64,000 nucleotides of DNA, from NCBI GenBank assembly GCA_017495165.1, contig JAFEII010000009.1:62001-126000 (forward strand), read 5' to 3'. The DNA is from Hydromonas sp. Lineage in GTDB: Bacteria; Pseudomonadota; Gammaproteobacteria; Burkholderiales; Burkholderiaceae. Shown in pieces: positions 35,861 to 44,063 of the stretch. Position 1 is the stretch's first letter. Every line of letters begins with the position of its first letter. A model generated the notes under the pieces. That model was not told the DNA's origin, made no database searches, and worked only from the letters and a program-made list of their open reading frames with translations. A program made the position numbers and the translations under genes.

Positions 35861-36958
35861 AGACTGGCGCCATGGCAAGCCATCAAAGCACCAGCCGTTG
35901 ATTTGGCGGCGGTGCGCGTGTGCATCAAGCTCACCTTCAAAGCCGCCCTCAATGTTATAAGCCGTGTAGCCCAGCGCGGTGGCGCGTTCGGCCGCCGCAA
36001 CCGCCCGCACGCCGCTGCGGCACAAAAACAATAGTTTTTGAGTACGGTTTGCCACTTGAGCAAGTTGCGCATCAAAGTCAGGGTTGTTTGACATGTCAGG
36101 CCATTGTTTCCACGCAACCACCTGCGCATCAGGCACAAATCCAGCCCATGCCCGCTCGGCATCTGTGCGTACGTCAATCAAAATCGCGCCGTTTTGCCAC
36201 CACGTAAATGCAAGGCTCGGCGTGATATCGCCCGCGTAAGTTGCGCTTTCTTGATGGGCGCCTGCATCGTGACGCACCCCAAGGTTCAAATTGGCTGGTA
36301 CGGCTTCTAAAATGCGTTTGGGATTGGGCAGGTTCAGCCCGTTCATGAGCGCCACAAAGCCAGCCAAGTCTTGTCCCGCCAGTCGCGCATTGTGAGATTT
36401 TTCATGCCCAATGGTGCTGCTGGTGTTGCCGTTGTAATCGTGCCCAGGAAAAACCCGCGTGGTCGCTGGCAGGGTAAACAGGCGCTGGGTAATGCTGTGA
36501 AACATGTCCTCAGGGCTGCCCGACTGAAAATCCGTGCGCCCACAGCCGTTAATCAGCAGCGTGTCGCCCGTAAAAACCGCGTCGCGCCACACAAAACTCA
36601 TGCTGCCCGCAGTGTGGCCGGGTGTGTGCAGCGCGGTGATGGTTTGTGCGCCAAACTCGAGCGTGTCGCCGTCTTGGAGCTGAATGGTTGCGCCACGAAT
36701 CTGGCAATGTTCAGGCGCAGCGGTTTGCGCGCCCGTATGTTCGCTTAGCTTCGCAGCGCTGGTAATGTGGTCGGCGTGCGCATGGGTTTCAATCACCCAT
36801 TTTAACTGCAGTTTGTGGCTTTGTAGGACGTCCAAATCGCGCTGCAGTTGCGTATCTACTGGGTCAATAATCACCGCTTCACGGCTTGCGCTGTCAAATA
36901 AAATATAGGTAAAAGTGCTTGATTGGGCATCAAAAAGCTGCAACATCGAATGGTTCAT
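35858..36958 (-). CDS. persulfide dioxygenase-rhodanese fusion (CstB/Blh-like)
   Basis: A 366-aa two-domain protein. The N-terminal metallo-beta-lactamase domain has THAHADH (residues 58-64), HTPGHTAGS and GCGRTDFQSGSPED, the pattern of ETHE1-type persulfide dioxygenases that bind one Fe(II) and oxidise glutathione or low-mass persulfide to sulfite. The C-terminal rhodanese domain (~255-360) has the active loop CRSGVRA, so a transferable persulfide is expected. Staphylococcal CstB is a comparable fusion. ATG after TAGGAGA. It lies 45 bp downstream of the CsoR/CstR-type repressor on the same strand, so the pair is likely one autoregulated unit for sulfide/persulfide detoxification. Confidence 0.9.
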   Translation of the reverse strand: MNHSMLQLFDAQSSTFTYILFDSASREAVIIDPVDTQLQRDLDVLQSHKLQLKWVIETHAHADHITSAAKLSEHTGAQTAAPEHCQIRGATIQLQDGDTLEFGAQTITALHTPGHTAGSMSFVWRDAVFTGDTLLINGCGRTDFQSGSPEDMFHSITQRLFTLPATTRVFPGHDYNGNTSSTIGHEKSHNARLAGQDLAGFVALMNGLNLPNPKRILEAVPANLNLGVRHDAGAHQESATYAGDITPSLAFTWWQNGAILIDVRTDAERAWAGFVPDAQVVAWKQWPDMSNNPDFDAQLAQVANRTQKLLFLCRSGVRAVAAAERATALGYTAYNIEGGFEGELDAHAHRRQINGWCFDGLPWRQS

Positions 36959-37003
36959 TTTAAAATCTCCTAAATAATTAATCTGATTAATGGTGAATCA
37001 AAA

Positions 37004-37249
37004 CTACGCAAATTTGGCGAGCAGTGCCGCCACCTTGTCCGCAGGCATGTTTTCTTGTTCAATCATGCAAGCGACCATGGTAAAAAAAGATTTGTCCAGC
37101 GCCTTGCGTGCAGCGGCAAGCTGCTGCGCGATTTTTTCGCAGTCCGCATCATCGCTGATAAGCCGTTGTATTCCGCGCAGCTGTCCCTCTACTTTCGCAA
37201 TGCGCGCAATGATTGCTTTTTTCTGACTGGCTTGTGTGAGATTGGACAT
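37004..37249 (-). CDS. CsoR/CstR-family transcriptional repressor
   Basis: All-helical DUF156 DNA-binding repressor of 81 aa (IARIAKVEGQLRGIQRLI is diagnostic). CsoR copper sensors use Cys-His-Cys. Here Cys37 is kept, but the His position is Met62 and a second Cys61 sits next to it. Loss of the metal His with two Cys fits a thiol/persulfide sensor like CstR better than a copper or formaldehyde sensor, although the Cys spacing (24) is not that of staphylococcal CstR (29). ATG after AAAGGAAA. It reads away from the YeeE/YedE genes across a 40-bp palindrome that is probably its operator. Confidence 0.88.
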   Translation of the reverse strand: MSNLTQASQKKAIIARIAKVEGQLRGIQRLISDDADCEKIAQQLAAARKALDKSFFTMVACMIEQENMPADKVAALLAKFA

Positions 37250-37277
37250 AGGAAGTTTCCTTTGATTGTCGTTAGAG

Positions 37278-37317
37278 CTTGACTCAAATATACCCCATGG
37301 GGTACATTTGAGTCAAG
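37278..37317. promoter_or_regulatory. 40-bp operator with two opposed promoters
   Basis: Central perfect palindrome taccccatggggta (37291-37304), flanked by cttgactcaaat and atttgagtcaag, which are exact reverse complements; only one base pair (37290/37305) breaks the symmetry. Plus strand: TTGACT at 37279 and TACATT at 37303, 18-bp spacing, toward yeeE. Minus strand: TTGACT (37316-37311) and TATATT (37292-37287), 18-bp spacing, toward the repressor. CsoR-family operators have a TACCC(n)GGGTA core, so the repressor would sit between -35 and -10 of both promoters. Confidence 0.75.
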
Positions 37318-37358
37318 CGTGTCGTTTTGCGACAGGTCTAAATGTTCAAGGAGGTGCT

Positions 37359-37781
37359 ATGTCTTTACCTTATTTATCGTATCTATCCGCTTTGGTGGGC
37401 GGCATGATGATTGGTTTGGCCAGCTGGATGTTGCTGGCAGGTTTGGGGCGGATTGCGGGGATTAGCGGCATTGTGTCGGGCGCTTTGGTGGGGCAGCCCC
37501 GCCAGTTGTGGCGCGCTGCTTTTGTGGCTGGCCTGATTTTTGGGGGCGCAGCTGCGGCGTATTTTTTGCACATCGCCTTGCCCGTTAATCTGCAGCCTGC
37601 CTTGATTTTAATGGTTGCGGGATTGTTGGTGGGGTTTGGCACAGTTTTGGGTTCGGGTTGCACCAGCGGCCATGGGATTTGTGGGTTGGCGCGCGGGTCA
37701 AAACGCTCGTTTTTGGCTGTATGTGTGTTTATGTTGGCAGGGGTTTTAACTGTCACGTTGCGTCGTTTGTTGGAGGTTTAA
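37359..37781 (+). CDS. YeeE/YedE-family sulfur transport half-protein 1
   Basis: A 140-aa membrane protein with about four helices and the hallmark GSGCTSGHGICGLARGSKRS (~residue 96), whose Cys is used in thiosulfate/sulfur-compound passage in YeeE. Such short forms pair with a second half to make a full transporter and are often beside persulfide dioxygenases. ATG at 37359 follows AAGGAGGTG; in-frame codons upstream run back into the operator and are not coding. 1 bp separates it from the second half. Confidence 0.88.
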   Translation: MSLPYLSYLSALVGGMMIGLASWMLLAGLGRIAGISGIVSGALVGQPRQLWRAAFVAGLIFGGAAAAYFLHIALPVNLQPALILMVAGLLVGFGTVLGSGCTSGHGICGLARGSKRSFLAVCVFMLAGVLTVTLRRLLEV

Positions 37782-37782
37782 T

Positions 37783-38253
37783 ATGCGGCGGATTCTGCTT
37801 AAATCGCAAAAGAAATGGCTCATGCTGGGCGCCGCCTTTGGTTCGGGCGCTTTGTTTGCGTTGGGCTTGGTTTTATCTGGCATGACTGACCCTGTCAAAG
37901 TCCAAGGTTTTTTAAATGTGGGCGGGATTTTGAATGCCGAGCGCTTTGGTGCGTGGCGCGCTGAACTCGCCTTTGTGATGCTGGGCGGTTTGTTGGTCAA
38001 CGCAGTTGGTTTTCGCTTGACGATGCAACGGCGTCAAAAGCCATGGTTCGCAGAAAAATTTGAGCTGCCCACGCGCACCGATATTGATAAAAATCTGCTG
38101 GCTGGCGCGGCGCTGTTTGGCTGTGGCTGGGGCTTGGCGGGTTATTGCCCTGGGCCCGCTTTGGCGTCGATTTTGGTGGGCGGCGCGGGCGTGGTTCAAT
38201 TTGTCTGCGCCATGCTCTTTGGCATGTGGCTGGCAAAAAAAGTAGTGAAATAA
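37783..38253 (+). CDS. YeeE/YedE-family sulfur transport half-protein 2 (DUF6691)
   Basis: The partner half, 156 aa, about four helices. Its conserved Cys motif is FGCGWGLAGYCPGPALASI (~residue 106). The SGMTDPVKVQGFLNV segment near the N-terminus is diagnostic. With the preceding gene it would form one inner-membrane unit moving sulfide, thiosulfate or polysulfide species; direction and exact substrate are not established by sequence. ATG, with the ribosome site GGAGG inside the end of the first half-gene. Confidence 0.88.
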   Translation: MRRILLKSQKKWLMLGAAFGSGALFALGLVLSGMTDPVKVQGFLNVGGILNAERFGAWRAELAFVMLGGLLVNAVGFRLTMQRRQKPWFAEKFELPTRTDIDKNLLAGAALFGCGWGLAGYCPGPALASILVGGAGVVQFVCAMLFGMWLAKKVVK

Positions 38254-38303
38254 AAGTATGCAATATCAAACACAAAATACAAAAAGAAAGAGAATGAGTG
38301 GCG

Positions 38304-38705
38304 ATGAATAAAAATAATATTTCAAAGTGGTTGCAGCAAATGAGCCTGCATTCTGGCGGCGCAATTACGGTCGTACAAACCCTGCGCAACGCGATTATGG
38401 CGGCCAGCGTGCTTGCCTCTGCAAGTTTGGTCGCTCTAATGGGCGTTTTGGCCAGCGTCGCCACACATCCATTGAGCCATCTTTTGGCTGCGATTGTTTT
38501 TGTATTGCTGAGCTGCTTTTGCTCGATTCGCACCATTTGGTTGCTCGCTGTTTTGGGTTTTCAGGCTCAGCAGCCTGAAGAGGAATTGCCCGCAACCGCC
38601 AAGCAAATTGGCTACGCGCTCACATGCATTAAAATCTCTGCAATCAGTTTGTTTTTGGCGTTAAGTGCCGCTGCAGTTGGGGTGGCGTATTTTCAAGGTA
38701 TGTGA
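38304..38705 (+). CDS. small membrane protein, DUF599-like
   Basis: 133 aa with three or four hydrophobic segments (~residues 30-52, 56-80, 105-130). The stretch AITVVQTLRNAIMAASVLAS resembles the conserved core of DUF599 membrane proteins, though the protein is shorter than that family (~230 aa). ATG at 38304 is chosen over a GTG two codons earlier. It lies 50 bp after the sulfur transporter genes and may share their transcript. Function unknown. Confidence 0.6.
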   Translation: MNKNNISKWLQQMSLHSGGAITVVQTLRNAIMAASVLASASLVALMGVLASVATHPLSHLLAAIVFVLLSCFCSIRTIWLLAVLGFQAQQPEEELPATAKQIGYALTCIKISAISLFLALSAAAVGVAYFQGM

Positions 38706-38814
38706 GTCCGCAATAAAAATACCCCAAAAACACGTTCTCGCATGCTGCGCTATAATTCAAACCGCATGACAAGCGGTATATTACAAATTACAACCCATCA
38801 CAAAAGGAATTATC

Positions 38815-39312
38815 ATGGCTCAAGTACTTATGCGCGGCACCCCAGTTCAAACCAGCGGCAACTTGCCCGCAGTTGGCAGCATTGCACCTGCATTTGAATT
38901 GCTCAATGCAAAATTAGAAACCATCAGCTTGGCCAGTTTGGCTGGCAAAAAAGTCGTTATCAGCATTTTCCCGTCGATTGACACCGCCACGTGCGCGTTA
39001 TCGACCCGCAAATTTAACCAACAAGCCGCCGCATTAGAAGGCGTAACGGTGGTAACGGTGTCAGAAGATTTGCCGTTTGCGCTGGGGCGTTTTTGCGCCA
39101 CCGAAGGCATTGACAACGTGCACACTCTGTCGGCATTCCGCTCAAGTTTTGGCACTGATTACGGGGTGGCTTTGGTTGACGGCCCGTTGCGCGGCTTGAC
39201 CGCACGCGCTGTGGTTGTGGTTGATGGTTCAGGCAACGTGCTGCATTCTGAATTGGTGGCTGAAATCTCGGACGAGCCAAATTATGACGCAGCATTGGCT
39301 GCATTGGCATAA
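38815..39312 (+). CDS. tpx: thiol peroxidase
   Basis: Atypical 2-Cys peroxiredoxin of 165 aa that reduces peroxides, recycled by thioredoxin. Peroxidatic Cys ~62 in SIDTATCALSTRKFN and resolving Cys ~95 in LGRFCATEGI, spaced as in E. coli Tpx. ATG after AAAAGGAAT. Its place next to the persulfide module and puuB (H2O2 producer) is suggestive but may be chance. A terminator follows. Confidence 0.93.
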   Translation: MAQVLMRGTPVQTSGNLPAVGSIAPAFELLNAKLETISLASLAGKKVVISIFPSIDTATCALSTRKFNQQAAALEGVTVVTVSEDLPFALGRFCATEGIDNVHTLSAFRSSFGTDYGVALVDGPLRGLTARAVVVVDGSGNVLHSELVAEISDEPNYDAALAALA

Positions 39313-39335
39313 ATCGCCAATCGCCGTGTCACACA

Positions 39336-39369
39336 CAAGCGCCATTTGTTAGAATGGCGCTTGTTTTTT
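39336..39369 (+). terminator. terminator after tpx
   Basis: Stem caagcgccatt / aatggcgcttg, 6-base loop, T6 tract. Confidence 0.9.
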
Positions 39370-39385
39370 ATTTAACGGACACATT

Positions 39386-40159
39386 ATGTTTATTGACTCA
39401 CATTGTCACATTGATTTTCCTGATTTGATGAATGATTTACCGCAGCTGCTTGAAAATATGCGCCAACACAAAGTCACGCACGCATTGGCGGTGAGCGTTG
39501 ACGTGAGCGACTGGGCGCGGATTAAAACCATTATTGAAACCCACCCAAATATTTACGGCTCGGTGGGCACGCACCCTGATTACGAAGACGTACGTGAGCC
39601 AACGCTTGACGAACTCATCAATATGCTTGCGCATCCAAAAGTGATTGCCACGGGCGAGACAGGCTTGGATTATTACCGCCTGCAAGGTGACTTAGAGTGG
39701 CAGCGCAAGCGCTTCCGCACCCACATTCAAGCCGCACTTGCCACCGACAAGCCGCTGATTATTCACACGCGCCAAGCGCAACAAGACACGATTGAGATTT
39801 TGAAACAAGAGCAAGCCGCCCGCGTCGGCGGCGTCATGCATTGTTTTACCGAAGACGTCAGCATGGCGCGCCTGTCATTGGAACAAAATTTTTACATTTC
39901 ATTCTCAGGCATTGTCAGCTTTAAAAACGCCAGCGTGGTGCATGAAACCGCCGCCTTTGTGCCGTTAGACCGAATTTTAATCGAAACCGACGCGCCCTAT
40001 CTTGCGCCCGTACCGCATCGCGGCAAAACCAACCAACCCGCGTGGGTCAGCCATGTTGCTGAACGGATTGCCCAAATCAAAGGCATTTCTGTGGAGGAAG
40101 TTGCTGCAGCGAGTACCGAAAATTTCAAACGCTGTTTTAAATTGAGCGCGTTGACTTAA
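39386..40159 (+). CDS. TatD-family metal-dependent DNase/hydrolase
   Basis: A 257-aa TIM-barrel amidohydrolase-like nuclease. Metal ligands are visible: DSHCHID (residues 4-10), GETGLDYY (~92), IIHTRQ, MHCFTED and the C-terminal ETDAPYLAP. TatD/YcfH/YjjV paralogues act on DNA 3' ends in repair. Which paralogue this is cannot be told; YcfH-like by length and ending. ATG in a T-rich, weak ribosome site. Confidence 0.9.
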   Translation: MFIDSHCHIDFPDLMNDLPQLLENMRQHKVTHALAVSVDVSDWARIKTIIETHPNIYGSVGTHPDYEDVREPTLDELINMLAHPKVIATGETGLDYYRLQGDLEWQRKRFRTHIQAALATDKPLIIHTRQAQQDTIEILKQEQAARVGGVMHCFTEDVSMARLSLEQNFYISFSGIVSFKNASVVHETAAFVPLDRILIETDAPYLAPVPHRGKTNQPAWVSHVAERIAQIKGISVEEVAAASTENFKRCFKLSALT

Positions 40160-40526
40160 CCCCGACTCTTTAAATTTCAAGTGTGAAGCAAAACCGTGCG
40201 CAACGCCCAATCAAGCGCCTCTCAGACGGTCAGAAATATGAGCTGGGTAAGGAAAAAGAGCGAGCGATTTGGGCGAAACATGACGTATAGTAGAGGTTTT
40301 TATAGCACAGCCTGTGCAAAAAAACTCAAAAAGGCCGCTCAAACGATGCAACGCAACATCGCTCAGCACGCGCATCAATCCAGACAAAATGTGCAGTGTT
40401 TTTTGTCGCCGTGGTGCATGTTCAGCTGTGCGCAAGCAATTTTCATCAAAAATAATGATGTGATTGCGCGGCCTCAAACGGATACTGCCCGCAGCACATC
40501 GTTCAAGTGATTTTAAAAAGGTGTTT
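40160..40526. other. 367-bp gap before metX
   Basis: No supported gene. A 35-codon GTG frame (40183-40290) with charged, coding-like residues occurs but has no ribosome site. I looked for a SAM/SAH riboswitch fold before metX and did not find a recognisable one. The metX promoter should be here. Confidence 0.4.
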
Positions 40527-41642
40527 ATGTTGACCCAAACGCATGCCATTCAATTTAGCGACCCTTTGCCATTGCAAAGCGGCGCGCGCATCCGCGATTA
40601 CACCCTGATGTACGAAACCTACGGCACGCTCAACGCGGCGGGCGACAACGCCGTATTGATTTGCCACGCACTTAACGCCTCGCACCATGTGGCAGGCATC
40701 AATGCGCAAGGCGAATTGGGGTGGTGGGACAACATGGTTGGCGCAGGCAAACCCGTTGATACCAACCGTTTTTTTGTGGTGGGCGTGAATAACTTGGGCT
40801 CATGTTTTGGCTCAACCGGCCCCATGCACAACAACCCAGACACAGGCAAACCCTACGGCGCAGACTTTCCGCTCATTACGGTGGAAGACTGGGTGGACGC
40901 GCAAAAACGCTTGATGGACGCGCTCAATATCAAACAATGGGCAGCGGTCATGGGCGGCAGCTTGGGCGGCATGCAAGCCTTGGCATGGAGCGTGCATTAC
41001 CCAAATGCGGTGCGCAATTGCGTGGTGATTGCCTCAACCACCAAACTATCTGCGCAAAATATCGCATTTAATGACGTCGCGCGCCAAGCAATTTTGAACG
41101 ACCCAGATTTTCACGGCGGACACTTTTATGCGCACGGCGTTGTGCCACGTCAAGGCTTGCGCGTGGCGCGCATGATTGGTCACATCACGTATTTGTCTGA
41201 CGATGACATGGCAGAAAAATTTGGGCGTGACTTGCGCAACAGCGCCGATTATGGTTTTAACTACGGCGTTGAGTTTGAAATCGAATCATACCTGCGTTAT
41301 CAAGGCGATAAATTCGCCGATTATTTTGATGCCAATACCTATTTACTCACCACCAAAGCCTTGGACTATTACGACGCGGCACGTGAATTTGGCGGCGACT
41401 TAAGCCGTGCGCTGGCCGCAACCCAAGCACGGTATTTAATTGCATCTTTTAGCACCGACTGGCGCTTCTCGCCCGAATGCTCGCGTGAATTGGTCAAAGC
41501 CTTGGTTAAAAACAAGCGAGCGGTTACTTACGCTGAAATCGACGCACCGCATGGACACGACGCATTTTTACTCTCAGATGCACGCTATCACAATGTGGTG
41601 AAAGCGTATTTTGATTTGATACCCACACAGGCAGACGCATGA
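40527..41642 (+). CDS. metX: homoserine O-acetyltransferase
   Basis: Alpha/beta-hydrolase of 371 aa activating homoserine for methionine synthesis; in some Proteobacteria the acyl donor is succinyl-CoA, which the sequence alone cannot settle. Nucleophile elbow [10 protein letters not shown] (Ser ~147), the CHALNASHH segment (~52), and the catalytic Asp and His near the end ([17 protein letters not shown]). ATG at 40527 after AAAAGGTG. metW overlaps its stop by 4 bp, the standard metXW operon. Confidence 0.93.
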   Translation: MLTQTHAIQFSDPLPLQSGARIRDYTLMYETYGTLNAAGDNAVLICHALNASHHVAGINAQGELGWWDNMVGAGKPVDTNRFFVVGVNNLGSCFGSTGPMHNNPDTGKPYGADFPLITVEDWVDAQKRLMDALNIKQWAAVMGGSLGGMQALAWSVHYPNAVRNCVVIASTTKLSAQNIAFNDVARQAILNDPDFHGGHFYAHGVVPRQGLRVARMIGHITYLSDDDMAEKFGRDLRNSADYGFNYGVEFEIESYLRYQGDKFADYFDANTYLLTTKALDYYDAAREFGGDLSRALAATQARYLIASFSTDWRFSPECSRELVKALVKNKRAVTYAEIDAPHGHDAFLLSDARYHNVVKAYFDLIPTQADA

Positions 41643-42271
41643 ACCACTCAGCCAAACCCACCATCAATCCCGCTCAACTCATGGCGGGCGACAAACGCAC
41701 CGACTTTGAAGTCATTAGCCGCTGGATTGCACCCAACGCGCACGTACTCGATTTGGGCTGCGGCGACGGCAGCTTGTTGGCAAAACTCACCTTGGATAAA
41801 AACGTCACAGGTTATGGCGTAGAGTTGAGTGATGCCAATGTCCACGCCTGCGCACAAAAAGGCTTGCACGTTTTGCAACAAGACTTAGAAGGCGGCTTGA
41901 CCTTTTTTGAAGACAACAGCTTTGATGTCGCGATTTTGTCACTCACCTTGCAAGCGGTGCACAAAACCGAAGCCATGCTGCGCGAAATCACCCGCGTGGG
42001 CAAAACCGCCATCGTCTCCGTGCCAAATTTTGGCTATTGGCCGCATCGATTATCGGTGTTTCAAGGCCGCATGCCCGTGTCCAAAACCCTGCCGTATCAG
42101 TGGTACAACACGCCCAACGTGCGCGTGCTCACCATGACCGACTTTGAACAACTCGCCACCGATTTGAACTGCACCATTTTGGATAAAGTCGCGATTACCG
42201 ACGAGCAAGAAATCAGCTTTTTGCCCAATCTGCGCGGCAGTTTGGCCGTGTTTCGCTTGGCACGTAAATGA
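41639..42271 (+). CDS. metW: methionine biosynthesis protein MetW
   Basis: A 210-aa SAM-methyltransferase-fold protein with motif [13 protein letters not shown] (~residue 35). MetW is required together with MetX in several Proteobacteria and appears to act as its partner rather than as a proven methyltransferase. Translationally coupled to metX (ATGA). Confidence 0.93.
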   Translation: MNHSAKPTINPAQLMAGDKRTDFEVISRWIAPNAHVLDLGCGDGSLLAKLTLDKNVTGYGVELSDANVHACAQKGLHVLQQDLEGGLTFFEDNSFDVAILSLTLQAVHKTEAMLREITRVGKTAIVSVPNFGYWPHRLSVFQGRMPVSKTLPYQWYNTPNVRVLTMTDFEQLATDLNCTILDKVAITDEQEISFLPNLRGSLAVFRLARK

Positions 42272-42394
42272 GCGGAAGTTTTTACATGAAACGTTAAACG
42301 GGTATTTTGCATCGCCAACCAATTATCACAACAAAGTAGGTTTTGACTTTGTTGCTCAACGGTTTTTAAACGTACGTGAAACAACGGAGGCAAT

Positions 42395-43183
42395 ATGAAT
42401 CAAGCAGCTTTAAGTGGCAAAGTGGCGCTCGTCACAGGTGCAGCAAGCGGCATCGGCGAAGCCTGCGCCCGTGCTCTGGCAAGCGCTGGCGCAGCGGTGG
42501 TGATTGCGGATATGAATATGGCGGGCGCAACACGCGTGGCTGACGCCATTGTTGGCGCAGGCGGCAAAGCGCTGGCGCTGTGCATGGATGTGACCAGTGA
42601 GGCGCAAGTCAACGCAGGCATTGACGAAGTGGTGCGCCATTTTGGCCAAATTGACTTATTGCTCGCCAACGCAGGCGTGCAAATTGTCCATCCGATAGAG
42701 GATTTTCCGTTTGAGGATTGGAAAAAAATGCTCGCCATTCATGGCGACGGCGCATTTTTAACCACCAAAGCGGCCTACAAACACATGAAAACATCAGGGC
42801 GCGGCGGCAAAATCATTTATATGGGCTCTGTCCATTCACACGAAGCCTCGGTTTTAAAATCCGCTTACGTGTTTGCCAAACATGGTTTATTGGGATTGGC
42901 GCGCGTGGTCGCAAAAGAAGGTGCGCCGCACAAAATCCACAGCTACGTTGTGTGTCCGGGTTTTGTCTTAACGCCGTTGGTGGAAAAACAAATCCCAGAA
43001 CAAGCCGCACGACTTGGCATTTCTGAATCTGATGTGGTCAAAAACGTCATGCTCAAAGCCACGGTGGATGGTGAATTTACCACGCTCGCGGACGTGGGCA
43101 ATTTGGTGTGCTTTTTGGCGCAAGACGCAGGCGCATTGACTGGGCAGTCATTTAATGTGTCGCATGGTTGGAATATGAATTAG
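42395..43183 (+). CDS. 3-hydroxybutyrate dehydrogenase-like short-chain dehydrogenase
   Basis: Classical SDR of 262 aa. Cofactor site [10 protein letters not shown] (~residue 15), LANAGVQ (~90), catalytic Ser in [10 protein letters not shown] (~143) and YVFAK (~157). The pattern [18 protein letters not shown] and the C-terminal [13 protein letters not shown] match D-3-hydroxybutyrate dehydrogenases (BdhA), which link poly-3-hydroxybutyrate or ketone-body breakdown to acetoacetate. An Asp after the second strand (IADMN) predicts NAD preference. ATG after CGGAGG. Monocistronic. Confidence 0.88.
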   Translation: MNQAALSGKVALVTGAASGIGEACARALASAGAAVVIADMNMAGATRVADAIVGAGGKALALCMDVTSEAQVNAGIDEVVRHFGQIDLLLANAGVQIVHPIEDFPFEDWKKMLAIHGDGAFLTTKAAYKHMKTSGRGGKIIYMGSVHSHEASVLKSAYVFAKHGLLGLARVVAKEGAPHKIHSYVVCPGFVLTPLVEKQIPEQAARLGISESDVVKNVMLKATVDGEFTTLADVGNLVCFLAQDAGALTGQSFNVSHGWNMN

Positions 43184-43244
43184 TTGCTGTGCGTAACACG
43201 TAACCAAGTTCATTTGTGGGTTGCAATAAAGTTGCGACGCTCAG

Positions 43245-43343
43245 ACCCCGCATAAGCCGTAGCCTGCCATGAGCGCAGCGAATCGCAGGGTTTACTGCCG
43301 CGCCATCACCTGCGATTCGCAAAAATCGCTCATGGCAGGCTAC
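43245..43343. repeat. repeat element, copy 1 (palindromic)
   Basis: Begins with a 48-bp block (43245-43292) identical to 43945-43992. Within this copy gtagcctgccatgagcg (43259) pairs with its exact reverse complement at 43327-43343, and gcgaatcgcagg pairs with cctgcgattcgc, making a large two-tier hairpin. The tail tacgtgggctacgcgc is also shared with copy 2. Confidence 0.85.
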
Positions 43344-43360
43344 GTGGGCTACGCGCTATT

Positions 43361-43795
43361 TTACGGAATTTTAGTGGCTTGGTTGTGCAAAGGTCTCTCC
43401 TTAACGCTCGTATATTGAAATGCCAGATAGTCCAAGTTAGTTTTGCCGAGTAAATCTTTTCTCATTGCAAGCACAATATTTCCAATTGCTTTTCTTCCAA
43501 CATCAGGATTGGGGGCTTTTCCGTAGCTGTCTTTTACAAGCTCGACCATTTCATTTATTGCCAAAACAACCTCATCTGAGCAATATAACCATGATTGATA
43601 TTGTTCTTCAAAAAACTCTCTTTTCGTTTTTGCAGAAGCGGAGTCGCCCAAAAATCCTTGCAACTTAATTAGCAATTTTGCATATTTTTCTTCTTTAAAA
43701 CGTACTATTGATTCTTCCTTTTTAGTTCTATTATTGAAGTAATAAGTCATGTATGCGGCAAGAATTGCCGTAAAAATTGGAAACCAAAAACTCAT
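43361..43795 (-). CDS. unrecognised membrane-anchored protein
   Basis: 144 aa starting MSFWFPIFTAILAAYMTYYF, a single N-terminal membrane helix, followed by a charged, helical, probably cytoplasmic region (NNRTKKEESIVRF) with no motif I know. Similar helix-plus-coil proteins are often accessory genes. The ATG at 43795 has an AAGAGAT ribosome site; an in-frame start five codons earlier is less good. The gene is AT-richer than the flanks and is bracketed by two copies of a 48-bp repeat exactly 700 bp apart. Function unknown. Confidence 0.6.
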   Translation of the reverse strand: MSFWFPIFTAILAAYMTYYFNNRTKKEESIVRFKEEKYAKLLIKLQGFLGDSASAKTKREFFEEQYQSWLYCSDEVVLAINEMVELVKDSYGKAPNPDVGRKAIGNIVLAMRKDLLGKTNLDYLAFQYTSVKERPLHNQATKIP

Positions 43796-43874
43796 GATAA
43801 TCTCTTTCAAGATATTTAACCTTTCATTGCCAAAATACCCTGCGGTGTTTTCAAAATCTAAATGGAATAAGTTC

Positions 43875-43931
43875 GGTGGGTTACGCGACAGCGAGCAATC
43901 AAATGCAAATTCCGCGTTCGCTAACCCACCC
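43875..43931. repeat. imperfect inverted repeat
   Basis: Arms ggtgggttacgcga and tcgctaacccacc pair with one bulge around a ~30-base loop. It directly precedes copy 2 of the 48-bp repeat. Confidence 0.65.
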
Positions 43932-43944
43932 TACGTCACCGCGT

Positions 43945-44030
43945 ACCCCGCATAAGCCGTAGCCTGCCATGAGCGCAGCGAATCGCAGGGTTGTTCGTCA
44001 CAGGCTACGTGGGCTACGCGCTTCGCAGCC
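43945..44030. repeat. repeat element, copy 2
   Basis: 48 bp identical to copy 1, then a shortened right part retaining caggctacgtgggctacgcgc. The inner arms of copy 1 (cctgcgattcgc) are missing, so this copy is partly deleted. It also forms the 3' spacer of rluC. Confidence 0.85.
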
Positions 44031-44063
44031 TGTATGCCAAACCTGATGGGGTCAAGCGTTGAA

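Noticed and set aside
40183-40290. 35-codon GTG frame with charged residues upstream of metX
   Set aside because: No ribosome site, no recognisable family and a short length; kept only as a remark in the gap description.
40160-40526. Possible SAM or SAH riboswitch before metX
   Set aside because: None of the conserved cores I know for these classes could be traced, and no expression platform is evident.
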